NCBI GenBank assembly: GCA_041871065.1
Contig: CP168942.1
Coordinates: 2,078,501-2,142,500 of the forward strand
Direction of reading: 5' to 3'
DNA length: 64,000 nt
Source: Weissella confusa
GTDB lineage: Bacteria > Bacillota > Bacilli > Lactobacillales > Lactobacillaceae
Position 1 is the stretch's first letter. The number at the start of each line of letters is the position of its first letter. The position numbers were made by a program, and so were the translations under genes. This document shows positions 34,059 through 42,739 of the stretch, one piece after another. Below the pieces are notes generated by a model, which saw only the letters and a program-made list of their open reading frames with translations, was not told the origin of the DNA and searched no databases.

Positions 34059-36518
34059 TTACTTCTTCAAAGCAGTCCACTTCCAGTCAGTGAACTCTTC
34101 GATGTCGCGACCTTCGTTACGAGTAACTTCGAAGTGCTTTGCCAAGATGTCATCCATCTTCTTGTCGAATGCAGCAGCCTCGTCAGCTGAAACAACTCCG
34201 TTAGCAGCCAAGACAGCAACAGCGTCCTTAGCTTGGTTGAAGCGGTCCAACTTTGAGTATACACGCATGTCGTAAGTCGTAGTGATGTCACCATCTTCAC
34301 GGTATCCGTGTACGTGCAATCCCAAGTGTTGACGCTCGTAGAAGATTGACTCGATCAAGTCTTCGTATCCGTGGAATCCGAAGACAACAGGCGTTCCTGA
34401 CTCACCGAACAAAGCGTTGAACTTGTCATCTGACAAAGCGCGCTCGTGGTTCATCTCACCGTTCTTGTTTTGCAAACGGTGCAATTCAACAACGTTTACA
34501 TAACGCATCTTAACGGCTGGGAATGCATCGTTAACCAAGTTCAAAGCAGCCAAAGTTTCGATCGTTGGCTCAACACCAGCAGATGCGAAGACGATGTCAG
34601 CTTGCTCACCTTCAGCAACAGTTGAAGCCCAGTCAATAGCCTTCAAACCTTCAGTTGCCAATTCTTGAGCTTCTTCAACTGAGAACCATTGTTGACGTGG
34701 TTGCTTTGAAGCAACGATGTGGTTAACCTTGTGACGCTCAGTAAATGCGCGACCAAAGACAGCCAACAAAGTGTTACCATCAGCTGGCAAGTATTGACGA
34801 ACGAAGTCTGACTTCTTTTCAGCCAAGTGCGTCAAGATACCTGGATCTTGGTGAGTGTAACCGTTGTGGTCTTGTTGGAATACAGTTGAAGTTGAGATCA
34901 AGTTCAATGATGGGTAATCGTTACGCCATGATTGCTCTGAGGCGTGACGCAACCACTTGAAGTGTTGAGTAATCATTGAGTCAACTACACGTAGGAATGA
35001 TTCGTATGATGCAAATACACCAACACGACCAGTCAACGTGTAAGCTTCCAACCAACCTTCAGCTTGGTGCTCTGACAATTGAGCGTCCAAGATACGTCCC
35101 TCGTGGGCTTCGTATTGGTCGTTTGGCTCCTTAACTTCTTCCATCCATTGACGGTTCGTTACTTCGAACATGTCCCATAGACGGTTTGACATCGTCTCGT
35201 CAGGTCCGAAGATACGGAATGACGTTGGGTTCATCTTTGAGATTTCAGCGAAGAATCCTGACAACACGTTCATGTCCATGTTGCGCTTTGAGTCAGCCAA
35301 TTCAGTTCCACGGTTTGACTCGTTGATGTCGTTAGCGAATTGCTTCCAATCTGGCAAAGCCAAATCTTGAGCTTCTTCACCGCGACGACGTCCACCGTTA
35401 GCGATTGGGTTTGAAGCCATACGCTTGTCACCCTTAGGTGCCATTTCAGCCAATTCTGACTTCAATGAACCATCTTCGTTGAACAATTCAGCTGGCTTGT
35501 ATGAGTTCATCCACTCTTCGAATTGTGGCAACGTTTCCATCTTCTTTGATGACAAAGGAAGTGGAACTTGGTGGGCACGGAATGAATCTTCGATTGGCAT
35601 TCCTGATTGGTCGTGAGTAGGACCACCCCAACCCTTTGGCAAACGAGCGATGATTACAGGCCATGCTGCAATTTCACCGTCTTCGTAACGACCGTTCTCA
35701 CGGGCGTCCTTTTGGATTGCTTGGATGTCCTCGATGGCCTTGTCCAAGACATTAGCTGCCTTTTCGTGGTATGCCATGTAGTCGTGGATGTCATCGTTTT
35801 CGATGAAACGTGGTGACCATCCCAAACCTTCGAAGAACTTAGTGATCTCTTCATCGCTCATACGTGAGAAGATCGTTGGGTTTGAAATCTTAAATCCGTT
35901 CAAGTCCAAGATTGGCAAAACTGCACCGTCGTTCTTAGGGTTCAAGAACTTGATTGAGTGCCAAGCAGTCATTGAAGGACCAGTTTCAACTTCACCGTCA
36001 CCGATAACAGTAAATGCGATTTGGTTTGGGTTATCCAAAACGGCACCAGTTGCGTGTGACAATGAGTATCCAAGTTCTCCACCTTCGTGCAATGAACCTG
36101 GCGTTTGTGCAGTCATGTGTGATCCGATTCCACCAGGGAATGAGAAACGCTTGAACAAACGTGACATACCCTCAACATCTTGAGTGATTTCAGGGTAGTT
36201 TTCAGTGTATGAACCGTCCAAGTATGAGTTCGTAACCATAACTTGTCCACCGTGACCAGGTCCACCGATGTAGAACATGTCTAGATCGTACTTGTTGATC
36301 AAACGGTTTGCGTGTGCGTAAAGGAAAGTTTGTCCTGAGATAGTACCCCAGTGACCGATAGGCTTAACCTTAACGTCTTCCACCGTAATTGGTGTGTTCG
36401 TAACTGAGAACAATGGGTTGCTCTTCAAAAAGATCATACCTGCTGAAAGGTAGTTGGTAGCACGCCACCAAGCATCAACCTTAGCAAGGTATTCCTTTGA
36501 ATCAAAATCTACTGCCAT
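34059..36518 (-). CDS. xfp: Xylulose-5-phosphate / fructose-6-phosphate phosphoketolase
   Basis: This 819-aa ThDP enzyme splits xylulose 5-phosphate to glyceraldehyde 3-phosphate and acetyl phosphate, the defining step of heterofermentation. [18 protein letters not shown] (near residue 80) and the ThDP motif [19 protein letters not shown] (near 170) are visible, with [26 protein letters not shown] at the C-terminal end. Length and motifs are standard. It has its own promoter and terminator, as expected for a highly expressed central enzyme. Activity on fructose 6-phosphate cannot be judged from the sequence. Confidence 0.97.
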   Translation of the reverse strand: MAVDFDSKEYLAKVDAWWRATNYLSAGMIFLKSNPLFSVTNTPITVEDVKVKPIGHWGTISGQTFLYAHANRLINKYDLDMFYIGGPGHGGQVMVTNSYLDGSYTENYPEITQDVEGMSRLFKRFSFPGGIGSHMTAQTPGSLHEGGELGYSLSHATGAVLDNPNQIAFTVIGDGEVETGPSMTAWHSIKFLNPKNDGAVLPILDLNGFKISNPTIFSRMSDEEITKFFEGLGWSPRFIENDDIHDYMAYHEKAANVLDKAIEDIQAIQKDARENGRYEDGEIAAWPVIIARLPKGWGGPTHDQSGMPIEDSFRAHQVPLPLSSKKMETLPQFEEWMNSYKPAELFNEDGSLKSELAEMAPKGDKRMASNPIANGGRRRGEEAQDLALPDWKQFANDINESNRGTELADSKRNMDMNVLSGFFAEISKMNPTSFRIFGPDETMSNRLWDMFEVTNRQWMEEVKEPNDQYEAHEGRILDAQLSEHQAEGWLEAYTLTGRVGVFASYESFLRVVDSMITQHFKWLRHASEQSWRNDYPSLNLISTSTVFQQDHNGYTHQDPGILTHLAEKKSDFVRQYLPADGNTLLAVFGRAFTERHKVNHIVASKQPRQQWFSVEEAQELATEGLKAIDWASTVAEGEQADIVFASAGVEPTIETLAALNLVNDAFPAVKMRYVNVVELHRLQNKNGEMNHERALSDDKFNALFGESGTPVVFGFHGYEDLIESIFYERQHLGLHVHGYREDGDITTTYDMRVYSKLDRFNQAKDAVAVLAANGVVSADEAAAFDKKMDDILAKHFEVTRNEGRDIEEFTDWKWTALKK

Positions 36519-36589
36519 TTTGATTAAATCTCCTTATAATTTTGAGAAAAGGTTCAATCGCAGAAGTTATCTTCTGGATTACAAATACT

Positions 36590-36618
36590 ATAATAACAGA
36601 TTTCAAAAATTGGTACAA
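36590..36618 (-). promoter_or_regulatory. Promoter of xfp
   Basis: TTGTAC and TATTAT are 17 nt apart on the minus strand, 72 nt before the xfp ATG. The -35 abuts the terminator hairpin of the GntR gene, which could also serve as an operator. Confidence 0.75.
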
Positions 36619-36621
36619 TAA

Positions 36622-36657
36622 AAAGCACAAAATTGGTGCGGTCCAATTTTGTGCTTT
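36622..36657 (-). terminator. Terminator of the GntR gene, next to the xfp promoter
   Basis: A perfect 15-bp inverted repeat AAAGCACAAAATTGG and complement with loop TGCGGT is followed by TTTTTATT on the minus strand. The centre TTGG-N6-CCAA includes GGTCCAA, which also occurs in the hairpin at 37505-37543. Confidence 0.82.
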
Positions 36658-36729
36658 GCTTATTTTTCACCCGTAAAGCCTGATATAATCGCTTTTTCGG
36701 CCAAATGTGAACAATTTATGAATTTTGAA

Positions 36730-37461
36730 TCATTCGCCATCCAAACTGACGAAACTGTTATAACGCATGTACTTGTAGTGCACACGCATCGTTCCAACTT
36801 CAAATGGCGTCCCGTCATCAAGGAAGTAAATTCCGGCCATCACGCCGACAGGTTCGACTTCACTCAGTTGCAAGTGGCTGCGATCATCTTCGTCAGATGG
36901 TTCAACCGTCACCGTCATAAATGACTTCGTAACAGCCTTCTTCGTCGTTGCCTCAGCATAGTGGAACATTGAGTGGCCCAAGTCTTCGCTAGTCAAATCT
37001 GGTAGCAGCTTAACCGGCACCAAGGCATTCTCAATCATGAACGCTTGGTCTTGCAACTTACGCAAACGCTTGATGCGATAAACCTGCTCACCAGGTTCCA
37101 AGAACAGCGCCAAACGCGTTTCTTCGTTGGCCTCTTCTGTCTCAAATGACAACAGTTGGATGGCAGGTGCTTCACCGTTAAAGCGGAACGAGTCAGAAAC
37201 ACCCAAGTTGTTACCAATCGCATGGAACATTGATTGATTTTTGAGGTAAAGCGGATTCACGAAAGTTCCTGAACCACGCTTCTTAAAGATAATTCCTTGC
37301 TGGGCCAAAACGTTCAACGCACGCTTGATTGAGCTACGTGACACGTCATAAGACAAGGCCAATGAGCGTTCATCTGGCAATTTCAAGTTTGGGAATTCGC
37401 GCTTGTAGATGCGCTCCTTCAAATCCCCAAGTACTTTCATGTACAGTACTTCAGTCGGCAT
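36730..37461 (-). CDS. GntR-family transcriptional regulator with UTRA domain
   Basis: This 243-aa protein has an N-terminal winged helix (residues 1-70: LPDERSLALSYDVSRSSIKRALNVLAQQGIIFKKRGSGTF in two halves) and a UTRA ligand-binding domain (about 90-235). Members respond to sugar phosphates or amino sugars. ATG 37461 was chosen because GGGAGG lies 10 nt before it; the longer frame starts inside the upstream hairpin. It lies between the DHA2 pump and xfp. Perfect inverted repeats on both sides share GGTCCAA and could be its operators. The ligand is unknown. Confidence 0.88.
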   Translation of the reverse strand: MPTEVLYMKVLGDLKERIYKREFPNLKLPDERSLALSYDVSRSSIKRALNVLAQQGIIFKKRGSGTFVNPLYLKNQSMFHAIGNNLGVSDSFRFNGEAPAIQLLSFETEEANEETRLALFLEPGEQVYRIKRLRKLQDQAFMIENALVPVKLLPDLTSEDLGHSMFHYAEATTKKAVTKSFMTVTVEPSDEDDRSHLQLSEVEPVGVMAGIYFLDDGTPFEVGTMRVHYKYMRYNSFVSLDGE

Positions 37462-37504
37462 TTGTCTATGCCCTCCCGTTTTTAAGTCGGTTTTATCGTA
37501 ACAC

Positions 37505-37543
37505 AAAAGTGGTCCAACCAAAAGTTTTGGTTGGACCACTTTT
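37505..37543 (-). terminator. 19-bp perfect inverted repeat: pump terminator or GntR operator
   Basis: AAAAGTGGTCCAACCAAAA and its exact complement are separated by a single base, 5 nt past the pump stop codon and 44 nt before the GntR start. A T run makes it a terminator. Its long palindromic GGTCCAACC arms at the GntR promoter position also fit an autoregulatory operator. Confidence 0.75.
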
Positions 37544-37548
37544 TAAAT

Positions 37549-38937
37549 TTATGCGTTAGATCGTTGCTTAAAGAGTTGGGTTAACCCTAGTGCTAAGACG
37601 ACCAAACCGGTCGCAATCCAAAAGGCGGCGTGAATACCAGCCAAATCGGCACGCGCTTGCGCCATTTTTGCCGGTGCGCCCAATGAAACTAGACTGTAAA
37701 CCGTAATCAAAGCAGCGGTTCCAAATGAGGCAGCAACCTGACGAATCGTCGTGTACATCGCTGATCCATCGGGCACCATCTCAAGTGGCAATGAGTTAAA
37801 GGCATCGGTTTGAATTGGCATCGTGACCATAACCAAACCAAGTTGACGGATGAATTGTCCAACCGCTGGCAACCAGATTGGCGAATCCAGTTGCAACGTG
37901 GCCAAGACAATTGTTCCGATAACCACAAACACCAATCCGATTGGGGCCAAGCGCTTTACACCAAACTGGTCGTACCATTTACCTGATGTTGGCGATAGGA
38001 ACGCCGTAATCAAGGCACCCGGTAGCAAAACCAATCCAGAAATAAAGGCTGATTGTCCACGAACAGTTTGCATGTAAAGTGGCAACATCAAGGCACCACC
38101 ATACAATGCAGCCATCAAGACCACGTTAATCAATGTCGCCATCGTAAAGTTGTGGTACTTGAAGACATCAAAATTCAACAATGGCATTTTTGAGTGGGTT
38201 TGTTGATAGACGAACAACGCCGTTACGACAATACCGATTAACAAAAATGCCCAAACGTCAGGACTTAGCCAGTTACCCGTACCGGCGTTTGAGAACCCGT
38301 ATAGCAAGCTTCCCAATCCGATACTCGAAAGGACCATCCCCAAGAAATTGAACTTCAAGAACTTTTGTTGCCCGATGTTCTTCAAGAAAATAAAGGCCAA
38401 AATCAAATCAATAATGATTAGTGGTGCAATTCCCAAGAACAACCAGCGCCACGAGTGGTTCGACACCACAAATCCAGATAGCGTTGGTCCGATGGTTGGC
38501 GCAAAGTTCAACGCCAACCCGATAATTCCCATCGCTTGACCACGTCGGTCAGCGGCGAACAGGTTCATCACGACCACGTTCATCAACGGTCCGAACACAC
38601 CTGCGCCGGCCGCTTGAATCATACGTCCCATAATCAAAATGGGGTATGACGGTGCGAACCCTGCAACCAAGGTTCCCACTGCAAATACAAATACCGCACT
38701 TAAGTACAACGTTCGCGTCTTAAGGCGTTGAATTAAGAAGGCTGTTAACGGCACCATCACACCATTCACCAACATGTACCCATTCGTCATCCATTGACCA
38801 AGGGCTGTTGAGATGTGAAAGTCTGCCATGACTTGTGGCAAGGCTGTGTTCATCAACGTTTGATTCAAGAATCCCAAAAAGACTCCCGCAATCAAGATGA
38901 TCAAGACACCTCGCTCTTTCTTGCTAATTCCGTCCAT
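37549..38937 (-). CDS. MFS multidrug efflux transporter, DHA2 (EmrB/QacA) family
   Basis: This 462-aa membrane protein has about 14 hydrophobic segments. Early motifs LNQTLMNTALPQVMADF and WMTNGYMLVNGVMVPL mark DHA2 drug:proton antiporters, and GPTLSGFVV near residue 150 is motif C. It starts 17 nt after the HD-domain gene and is followed by a strong hairpin and the GntR regulator. The substrate is unknown. Gene order suggests it closes the ybaK-peptidase-HD unit. Confidence 0.9.
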   Translation of the reverse strand: MDGISKKERGVLIILIAGVFLGFLNQTLMNTALPQVMADFHISTALGQWMTNGYMLVNGVMVPLTAFLIQRLKTRTLYLSAVFVFAVGTLVAGFAPSYPILIMGRMIQAAGAGVFGPLMNVVVMNLFAADRRGQAMGIIGLALNFAPTIGPTLSGFVVSNHSWRWLFLGIAPLIIIDLILAFIFLKNIGQQKFLKFNFLGMVLSSIGLGSLLYGFSNAGTGNWLSPDVWAFLLIGIVVTALFVYQQTHSKMPLLNFDVFKYHNFTMATLINVVLMAALYGGALMLPLYMQTVRGQSAFISGLVLLPGALITAFLSPTSGKWYDQFGVKRLAPIGLVFVVIGTIVLATLQLDSPIWLPAVGQFIRQLGLVMVTMPIQTDAFNSLPLEMVPDGSAMYTTIRQVAASFGTAALITVYSLVSLGAPAKMAQARADLAGIHAAFWIATGLVVLALGLTQLFKQRSNA

Positions 38938-38954
38938 ATAGCCTCCTTATATTT

Positions 38955-39629
38955 TTAATTTAGATAATCAGTTCCTGCCCACTCCGCTTCAAACTGCGCC
39001 ACGAATTCATGCATAATCGCATCGCGCTTCGCACCAATTCGCTTTCCTTCGTCAGTATTGAGGTAATCCTTGAGCAAAAATAGCTTTTCATAGAAATGGT
39101 TAATCATCGTTTCGCCCGTCGCATCACGATAATCGGCCTTCGTCTTCAAATCACGTGGCGGCATCGTTGGGTCATACAAAATGTGGTGCTTTTGGACACC
39201 ATATTGAATGACACGGGCCACGGCAATCGCACCAATCGCTTCAAGGCGATCAGCATCTTGCACGATTTGACCAGCCAATGTGAGTGGCTCTGGGTTGCCG
39301 AAACGTTGCTTGCTCCATGACATGTTATCGATAATTTGGAAAATCTCAGCCTGTTTAGCCTCATCAATACCATTATCCGTCAACATATCCACAACTGCTT
39401 GTTTGGCGCTTGTGACATTTTTAAATAACTTATCGTCATACGTATCATGCAACGTCGCCGCAGCCACCGCGATAAACTCATCCGCAGTTGGTTCCGTCGT
39501 CAAAATGTGATTAGTCAGTGCCACAACACGATCAATGTGGGTCGTATCATGCCCTGATTCATCCCCACCAAGCACCTTTTGCATAAAAGCAGTAATAGCA
39601 ACCAATTGTTGTTCTTCTGTTTTTGTCAT
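38955..39629 (-). CDS. HD-domain hydrolase
   Basis: This 224-aa HD-superfamily protein has GHDTTHIDRVV (residues 28-38), the HD pair in AATLHDTYDD (near 65) and VQDADRLEAIGA (near 125), the pattern of YedJ-like phosphohydrolases. The substrate is probably a nucleotide or other phosphoester but is undefined. The start is the second of two adjacent ATGs, 7 nt behind GGGG. The longer frame runs back into the preceding gene without support. The stop of that gene lies 20 nt upstream, so the two are co-transcribed. Confidence 0.88.
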   Translation of the reverse strand: MTKTEEQQLVAITAFMQKVLGGDESGHDTTHIDRVVALTNHILTTEPTADEFIAVAAATLHDTYDDKLFKNVTSAKQAVVDMLTDNGIDEAKQAEIFQIIDNMSWSKQRFGNPEPLTLAGQIVQDADRLEAIGAIAVARVIQYGVQKHHILYDPTMPPRDLKTKADYRDATGETMINHFYEKLFLLKDYLNTDEGKRIGAKRDAIMHEFVAQFEAEWAGTDYLN

Positions 39630-39649
39630 CATTATTCCCCAAATTTTTA

Positions 39650-40369
39650 TTAGCGTCGACCGATAATTGCAGTCAACATGTACATGATAAATGTCGCTGC
39701 CAACACACCGCCAAAGAAGTAGGCGATTGGTCGGCCAACGGTTTCCCAAATAATAAACGCATCGTTAATCCATAGGCCAAGGCCCAAGGCAACGATGGTC
39801 AAAAAGATAAAGTAATACAACGCCCCGCTCTTCGTGTTTTGCCAATCGGCATCACTCAGATTCAAGGCTAAACTCAAGTTCAAAATGGCATAAATCCATA
39901 GTGCCACTTGCCACCAGTCGGTATTCAGCCAAACGCTACTACCGTCGTGAAACCCAATTAGCAGTTGTGGCCACAATAGCTTCGTTAACCCCCAACTGGT
40001 TAAGGCAATCCCGAAAATGGGCGCCATCCCGATGAAAAAATTCCCCAGTTGTTGGTATTTATTCTTCGGATTCCAAGCGTGTGACACATACCCCATGCGG
40101 TTCTCGTTGCCTTCCTTAAACGGATTTTGCAGCAACTTAATTTTATCGACATGGTGACCAAAGATGATCGACATCACTGCATGCGAAATTTCATGAATCA
40201 TCACGCCAAACCAGCCAAAAATGAGCGGTGCATTCATGCCAAATGCGCGCATCAAATGTTGGTTCGTTCGGGTTGTCACTACTGAAATCAACGCACTACC
40301 AATGAGTGGCAACACGAAGAAAATGCCAATGACGAATACCCAAGTTTGCCAAATAATCGTCCAACTCAT
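39650..40369 (-). CDS. M50-like membrane metalloprotease
   Basis: This 239-aa integral membrane protein has six or so hydrophobic segments. The zinc motif HEISHA lies near residue 60, within MIHEISHAVMSIIFGHH, and NFFIGMAPIFG near 110 resembles the conserved core of site-2-protease-like enzymes. The substrate is unknown. It starts 2 nt after the ybaK stop with no clear ribosome site, so it probably relies on translational coupling. It is followed by the HD-domain gene. Confidence 0.75.
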   Translation of the reverse strand: MSWTIIWQTWVFVIGIFFVLPLIGSALISVVTTRTNQHLMRAFGMNAPLIFGWFGVMIHEISHAVMSIIFGHHVDKIKLLQNPFKEGNENRMGYVSHAWNPKNKYQQLGNFFIGMAPIFGIALTSWGLTKLLWPQLLIGFHDGSSVWLNTDWWQVALWIYAILNLSLALNLSDADWQNTKSGALYYFIFLTIVALGLGLWINDAFIIWETVGRPIAYFFGGVLAATFIMYMLTAIIGRR

Positions 40370-40371
40370 GG

Positions 40372-40866
40372 TTAGTCAGCCGTGCGAATGTCCGCAAACT
40401 TCGCGTGGACGAATTCAGCCAATTGCTCGGCATCCAAACGAATTGAACGGCCCACTTCACCAGCTGACAACGTGATTGTACCGGCTTCCTTGGCACTGTT
40501 ATCAAAGTAAATTGGGAACTTCTTCGTTTGCCAGATACCAACTGGGTTATTCGCACCATGAATGTAACCAGTCGTCTTTTGCAAATCCTTCGTTGGAATC
40601 ATGTTGACCTTCTTGTTACCTGAAACAGCTGCCAACTTCTTTTCATCCAAGTGGGCATCCATTGGCACAATACCGATAACTGGGCCAGTGACATTTCCAA
40701 TCAAAGCCAATGTCTTGTAGATATCATGGTCAGTTAGGCCATAATTATCCAATTCGGCTTGGTCACGGTTCATACCGCCAGCAAACACAATGCTTTCATA
40801 TGGAATCTTAGCCTTATCAAGAATTTGCTCGACAAGGATCTTCTTAATACGCTCTTTCTTAGCCAT
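40372..40866 (-). CDS. ybaK: YbaK-family Cys-tRNA(Pro)/aminoacyl-tRNA deacylase
   Basis: This 164-aa YbaK/EbsC-type protein hydrolyses mischarged Cys-tRNA(Pro) in trans. Visible family features are SIVFAGGMN, the Lys in DIYKTLALIGN, VNMIPTKDLQKTTGYIHGANNPVG, and LSAGEVGRSIRLDAEQLAEF. The ATG at 40866 is chosen for GGAGAG 8 nt upstream and because MAKKERIKKI fits the family. It is the first gene of the peptidase-HD unit. Confidence 0.9.
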   Translation of the reverse strand: MAKKERIKKILVEQILDKAKIPYESIVFAGGMNRDQAELDNYGLTDHDIYKTLALIGNVTGPVIGIVPMDAHLDEKKLAAVSGNKKVNMIPTKDLQKTTGYIHGANNPVGIWQTKKFPIYFDNSAKEAGTITLSAGEVGRSIRLDAEQLAEFVHAKFADIRTAD

Positions 40867-40935
40867 GATTATCTCTCCATTCTTCAGAACACTTCTCACT
40901 AAATCTAGTACCTATTAATATACGCTTAAATGGTG

Positions 40936-41045
40936 TACACTAAAAGTCCGACTAACCCTTCATGTACTTTTGAGACGTATTTCTCGGCTTTTAGCCAGGT
41001 ACATGAAGAAAGGCCCGTACGTTTTGCGACGTACGGGCCCTTTTT
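40936..41045 (+). ncRNA. Possible structured small RNA with terminator
   Basis: A perfect 10-bp stem CTTCATGTAC/GTACATGAAG (40958-40967 with 40999-41008) encloses two hairpins, GAGA-N6-TCTC and GGCT-TTT-AGCC. CTAAAAG at 40940-40946 can pair with CTTTTAG at 40988-40994 in the second hairpin, a possible pseudoknot. A strong terminator follows (41012-41021 with 41030-41039, then five T). A -10-like TACACT is at 40936, but the -35 is poor. There is no open frame and no known family that I recognise. Confidence 0.4.
41012..41045. terminator. Bidirectional terminator: sugar porter 1 and the possible small RNA
   Basis: GGCCCGTACG/CGTACGGGCC form a 10-bp GC-rich stem with TTTTT on the plus side and TTTC on the minus side, 13 nt past the porter stop codon. 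Confidence 0.88.
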
Positions 41046-41057
41046 ATTTTCTATTGA

Positions 41058-42404
41058 TTACTTGCGCAATTCCATTTCGATTTCTTCAAGTGACTTACCG
41101 CGCGTCTCTGGCACGAGGTAACGAACGAAGAAGATTGAGATGAAGGCAAAGACTGCGAAGACTCCGAATGGTCCACCCACGTTGTTGTGGAAGACAGCCA
41201 ACAATACCAAGAAAAATTGTGACACCAAGAAGTTTCCAATCCAGTTGGCAGCTGAACCGATTGATGAACCGATGCCACGCACTGACATTGGGAAGATTTC
41301 ACCAATCAACAACCAAGCGATTGGTCCCCATGAAATGGCGAATCCGAAGATGTACGTTGCAATCAACAACATCGTTGGAATAGCAGCCGTTTCAACTGAT
41401 ACCGTGTAGTTCAAGACCGTCAAGATAGCCAAAGCGACCGTCATAACGATTGAACCAAACGTCAACAACGTCTTACGGTTGAAGTTATCCATAATCATCG
41501 TTGCCAAAATCGTCACTACGAAGTTAACTACACCGATTCCAACTGAAATCCAGATGGCGTTGGCTTCGTTAAAGCCGAATCCCTTGATAAACACTTGTGG
41601 CAAGAAGTAAATCACTGAGTTGATACCAACCAATTGTTGCAAGAACATAATTCCAACAGCAACAATCACGGCTGGACGGGCGATTGTGAACAAGTCCTTC
41701 AACCCACCCTTTGGTTGCTTATCAACTTCAGCCATGGCAGCCAATTCGGCTTCAACTGATTCACCTGACTTGGCGCGCAAGTGAGTCAACACGCGCTCTG
41801 CATTTTCCTTATCACCCTTCGCAAACAAGAAACGTGGTGATTCTGGTAGCAACAAGCCACCTACGAACAACAATACGGCTGGAATCAAAGCTGATCCAAG
41901 CATCCAGCGCCAGTCACGGATACCCATGAAGTCGTGGCCCAAGAAACCAAGGTTAGACACGTAGGCCAACAAAATTCCGGCCGTAATCATCAATTGGAAC
42001 ATTGACCCCAATGAACCACGGTGCTTAGCAGGTGCCAATTCAGCCAAGTAAGCTGGCGTCAACGCTGAGGCTGACCCAACGGCCAATCCCAACACGATAC
42101 GGGCGATGGCCATCGTACCGAAGCCAGTGGCAAACGCCGTCATCAATGAACCGGCGATAAAGAACAAAGAAGCCAAAATCAACAACTTCTTACGACCAAA
42201 ACGGTCAGCCAAAGGCCCAACCCCAAGCGCACCAGCCGCAGATCCAATCAACACGGCTGACGTTACGAAACCAGTTTCAGCAACCGTCAACTTAAAATTG
42301 CTTTCAATCAATGGAGAGGCTCCTGAAATAATTCCTGTATCAAATCCAAAGAGCAAGCCTCCCAATGCCCCAAAGAAGAAAATAAACCAAACGTTAATCT
42401 TCAT
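41058..42404 (-). CDS. Sugar porter (MFS), proton symporter 1
   Basis: This 448-aa, 12-segment MFS transporter of the sugar porter family has GGLLFGFDTGIISGA near the start and DRFGRKK between segments 2 and 3. PESPRFL lies before the central loop and PETRGKSLEEIE at the end. Such proteins import pentoses or hexoses (AraE, XylT, GlcP types); the sugar cannot be fixed here. ATG 42404 is preferred over the GTG at 42419, which lies in the GAGGG ribosome site. A perfect cre overlaps its -35, so it is probably repressed by CcpA. Confidence 0.93.
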   Translation of the reverse strand: MKINVWFIFFFGALGGLLFGFDTGIISGASPLIESNFKLTVAETGFVTSAVLIGSAAGALGVGPLADRFGRKKLLILASLFFIAGSLMTAFATGFGTMAIARIVLGLAVGSASALTPAYLAELAPAKHRGSLGSMFQLMITAGILLAYVSNLGFLGHDFMGIRDWRWMLGSALIPAVLLFVGGLLLPESPRFLFAKGDKENAERVLTHLRAKSGESVEAELAAMAEVDKQPKGGLKDLFTIARPAVIVAVGIMFLQQLVGINSVIYFLPQVFIKGFGFNEANAIWISVGIGVVNFVVTILATMIMDNFNRKTLLTFGSIVMTVALAILTVLNYTVSVETAAIPTMLLIATYIFGFAISWGPIAWLLIGEIFPMSVRGIGSSIGSAANWIGNFLVSQFFLVLLAVFHNNVGGPFGVFAVFAFISIFFVRYLVPETRGKSLEEIEMELRK

Positions 42405-42448
42405 AATGCGTTCCCTCACAATTTGTAATTAAAATATCTCACCGGCTA

Positions 42449-42486
42449 AATATAACTTACTTTTCGGACGTATGCAAGCGCTTTCA
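42449..42486 (-). promoter_or_regulatory. Promoter of sugar porter 1 with cre site
   Basis: On the minus strand TTGCAT (42472-42477) and TATATT (42449-42454) are 17 nt apart. ATGCAAGCGCTTTCA (plus strand, 42472-42486) matches WTGNAANCGNWNNCW at every position and covers the -35. Confidence 0.82.
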
Positions 42487-42529
42487 TAAGAAAACAGGAT
42501 TAAATTTGTTCTTTATTCGGGAAAAATAA

Positions 42530-42565
42530 AAAATGACCCGCATCCTCAAGGATACGAGTCATTTT
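42530..42565 (-). terminator. Terminator of the orphan gene pair
   Basis: A 16-bp stem (AAAATGACTCGTATCC on the minus strand, two U-G pairs) with a 4-nt loop lies 11 nt past the stop of the 46-aa gene. A T-rich tail follows. Confidence 0.82.
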
Positions 42566-42575
42566 AAAAATTCAA

Positions 42576-42716
42576 TTATTGAAACCAATATAGCACTGTC
42601 GCGATTGCCAGCAGGACACCGGCGATCGTGATAATTGGTCGTCGAATGTCCTTACCCACAACAATCAAAGAGGTGGCGATAAATAGCCCCACCAAACTTA
42701 AGATATTTCTGATCAT
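42576..42716 (-). CDS. Small membrane protein, 46 aa
   Basis: A complete frame MIRNILSLVGLF...VLYWFQ encodes two hydrophobic stretches (residues 5-20 and 27-45) joined by the basic turn GKDIRRP. It starts 24 nt after the preceding stop with AGGT 8 nt before the ATG, and ends 11 nt before a strong terminator. Those flanks make it a likely real gene. I do not recognise the family. It may be a membrane partner of the upstream 306-aa protein. Confidence 0.6.
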   Translation of the reverse strand: MIRNILSLVGLFIATSLIVVGKDIRRPIITIAGVLLAIATVLYWFQ

Positions 42717-42739
42717 GGTAAAGACCTGCTTTGTCGTAA

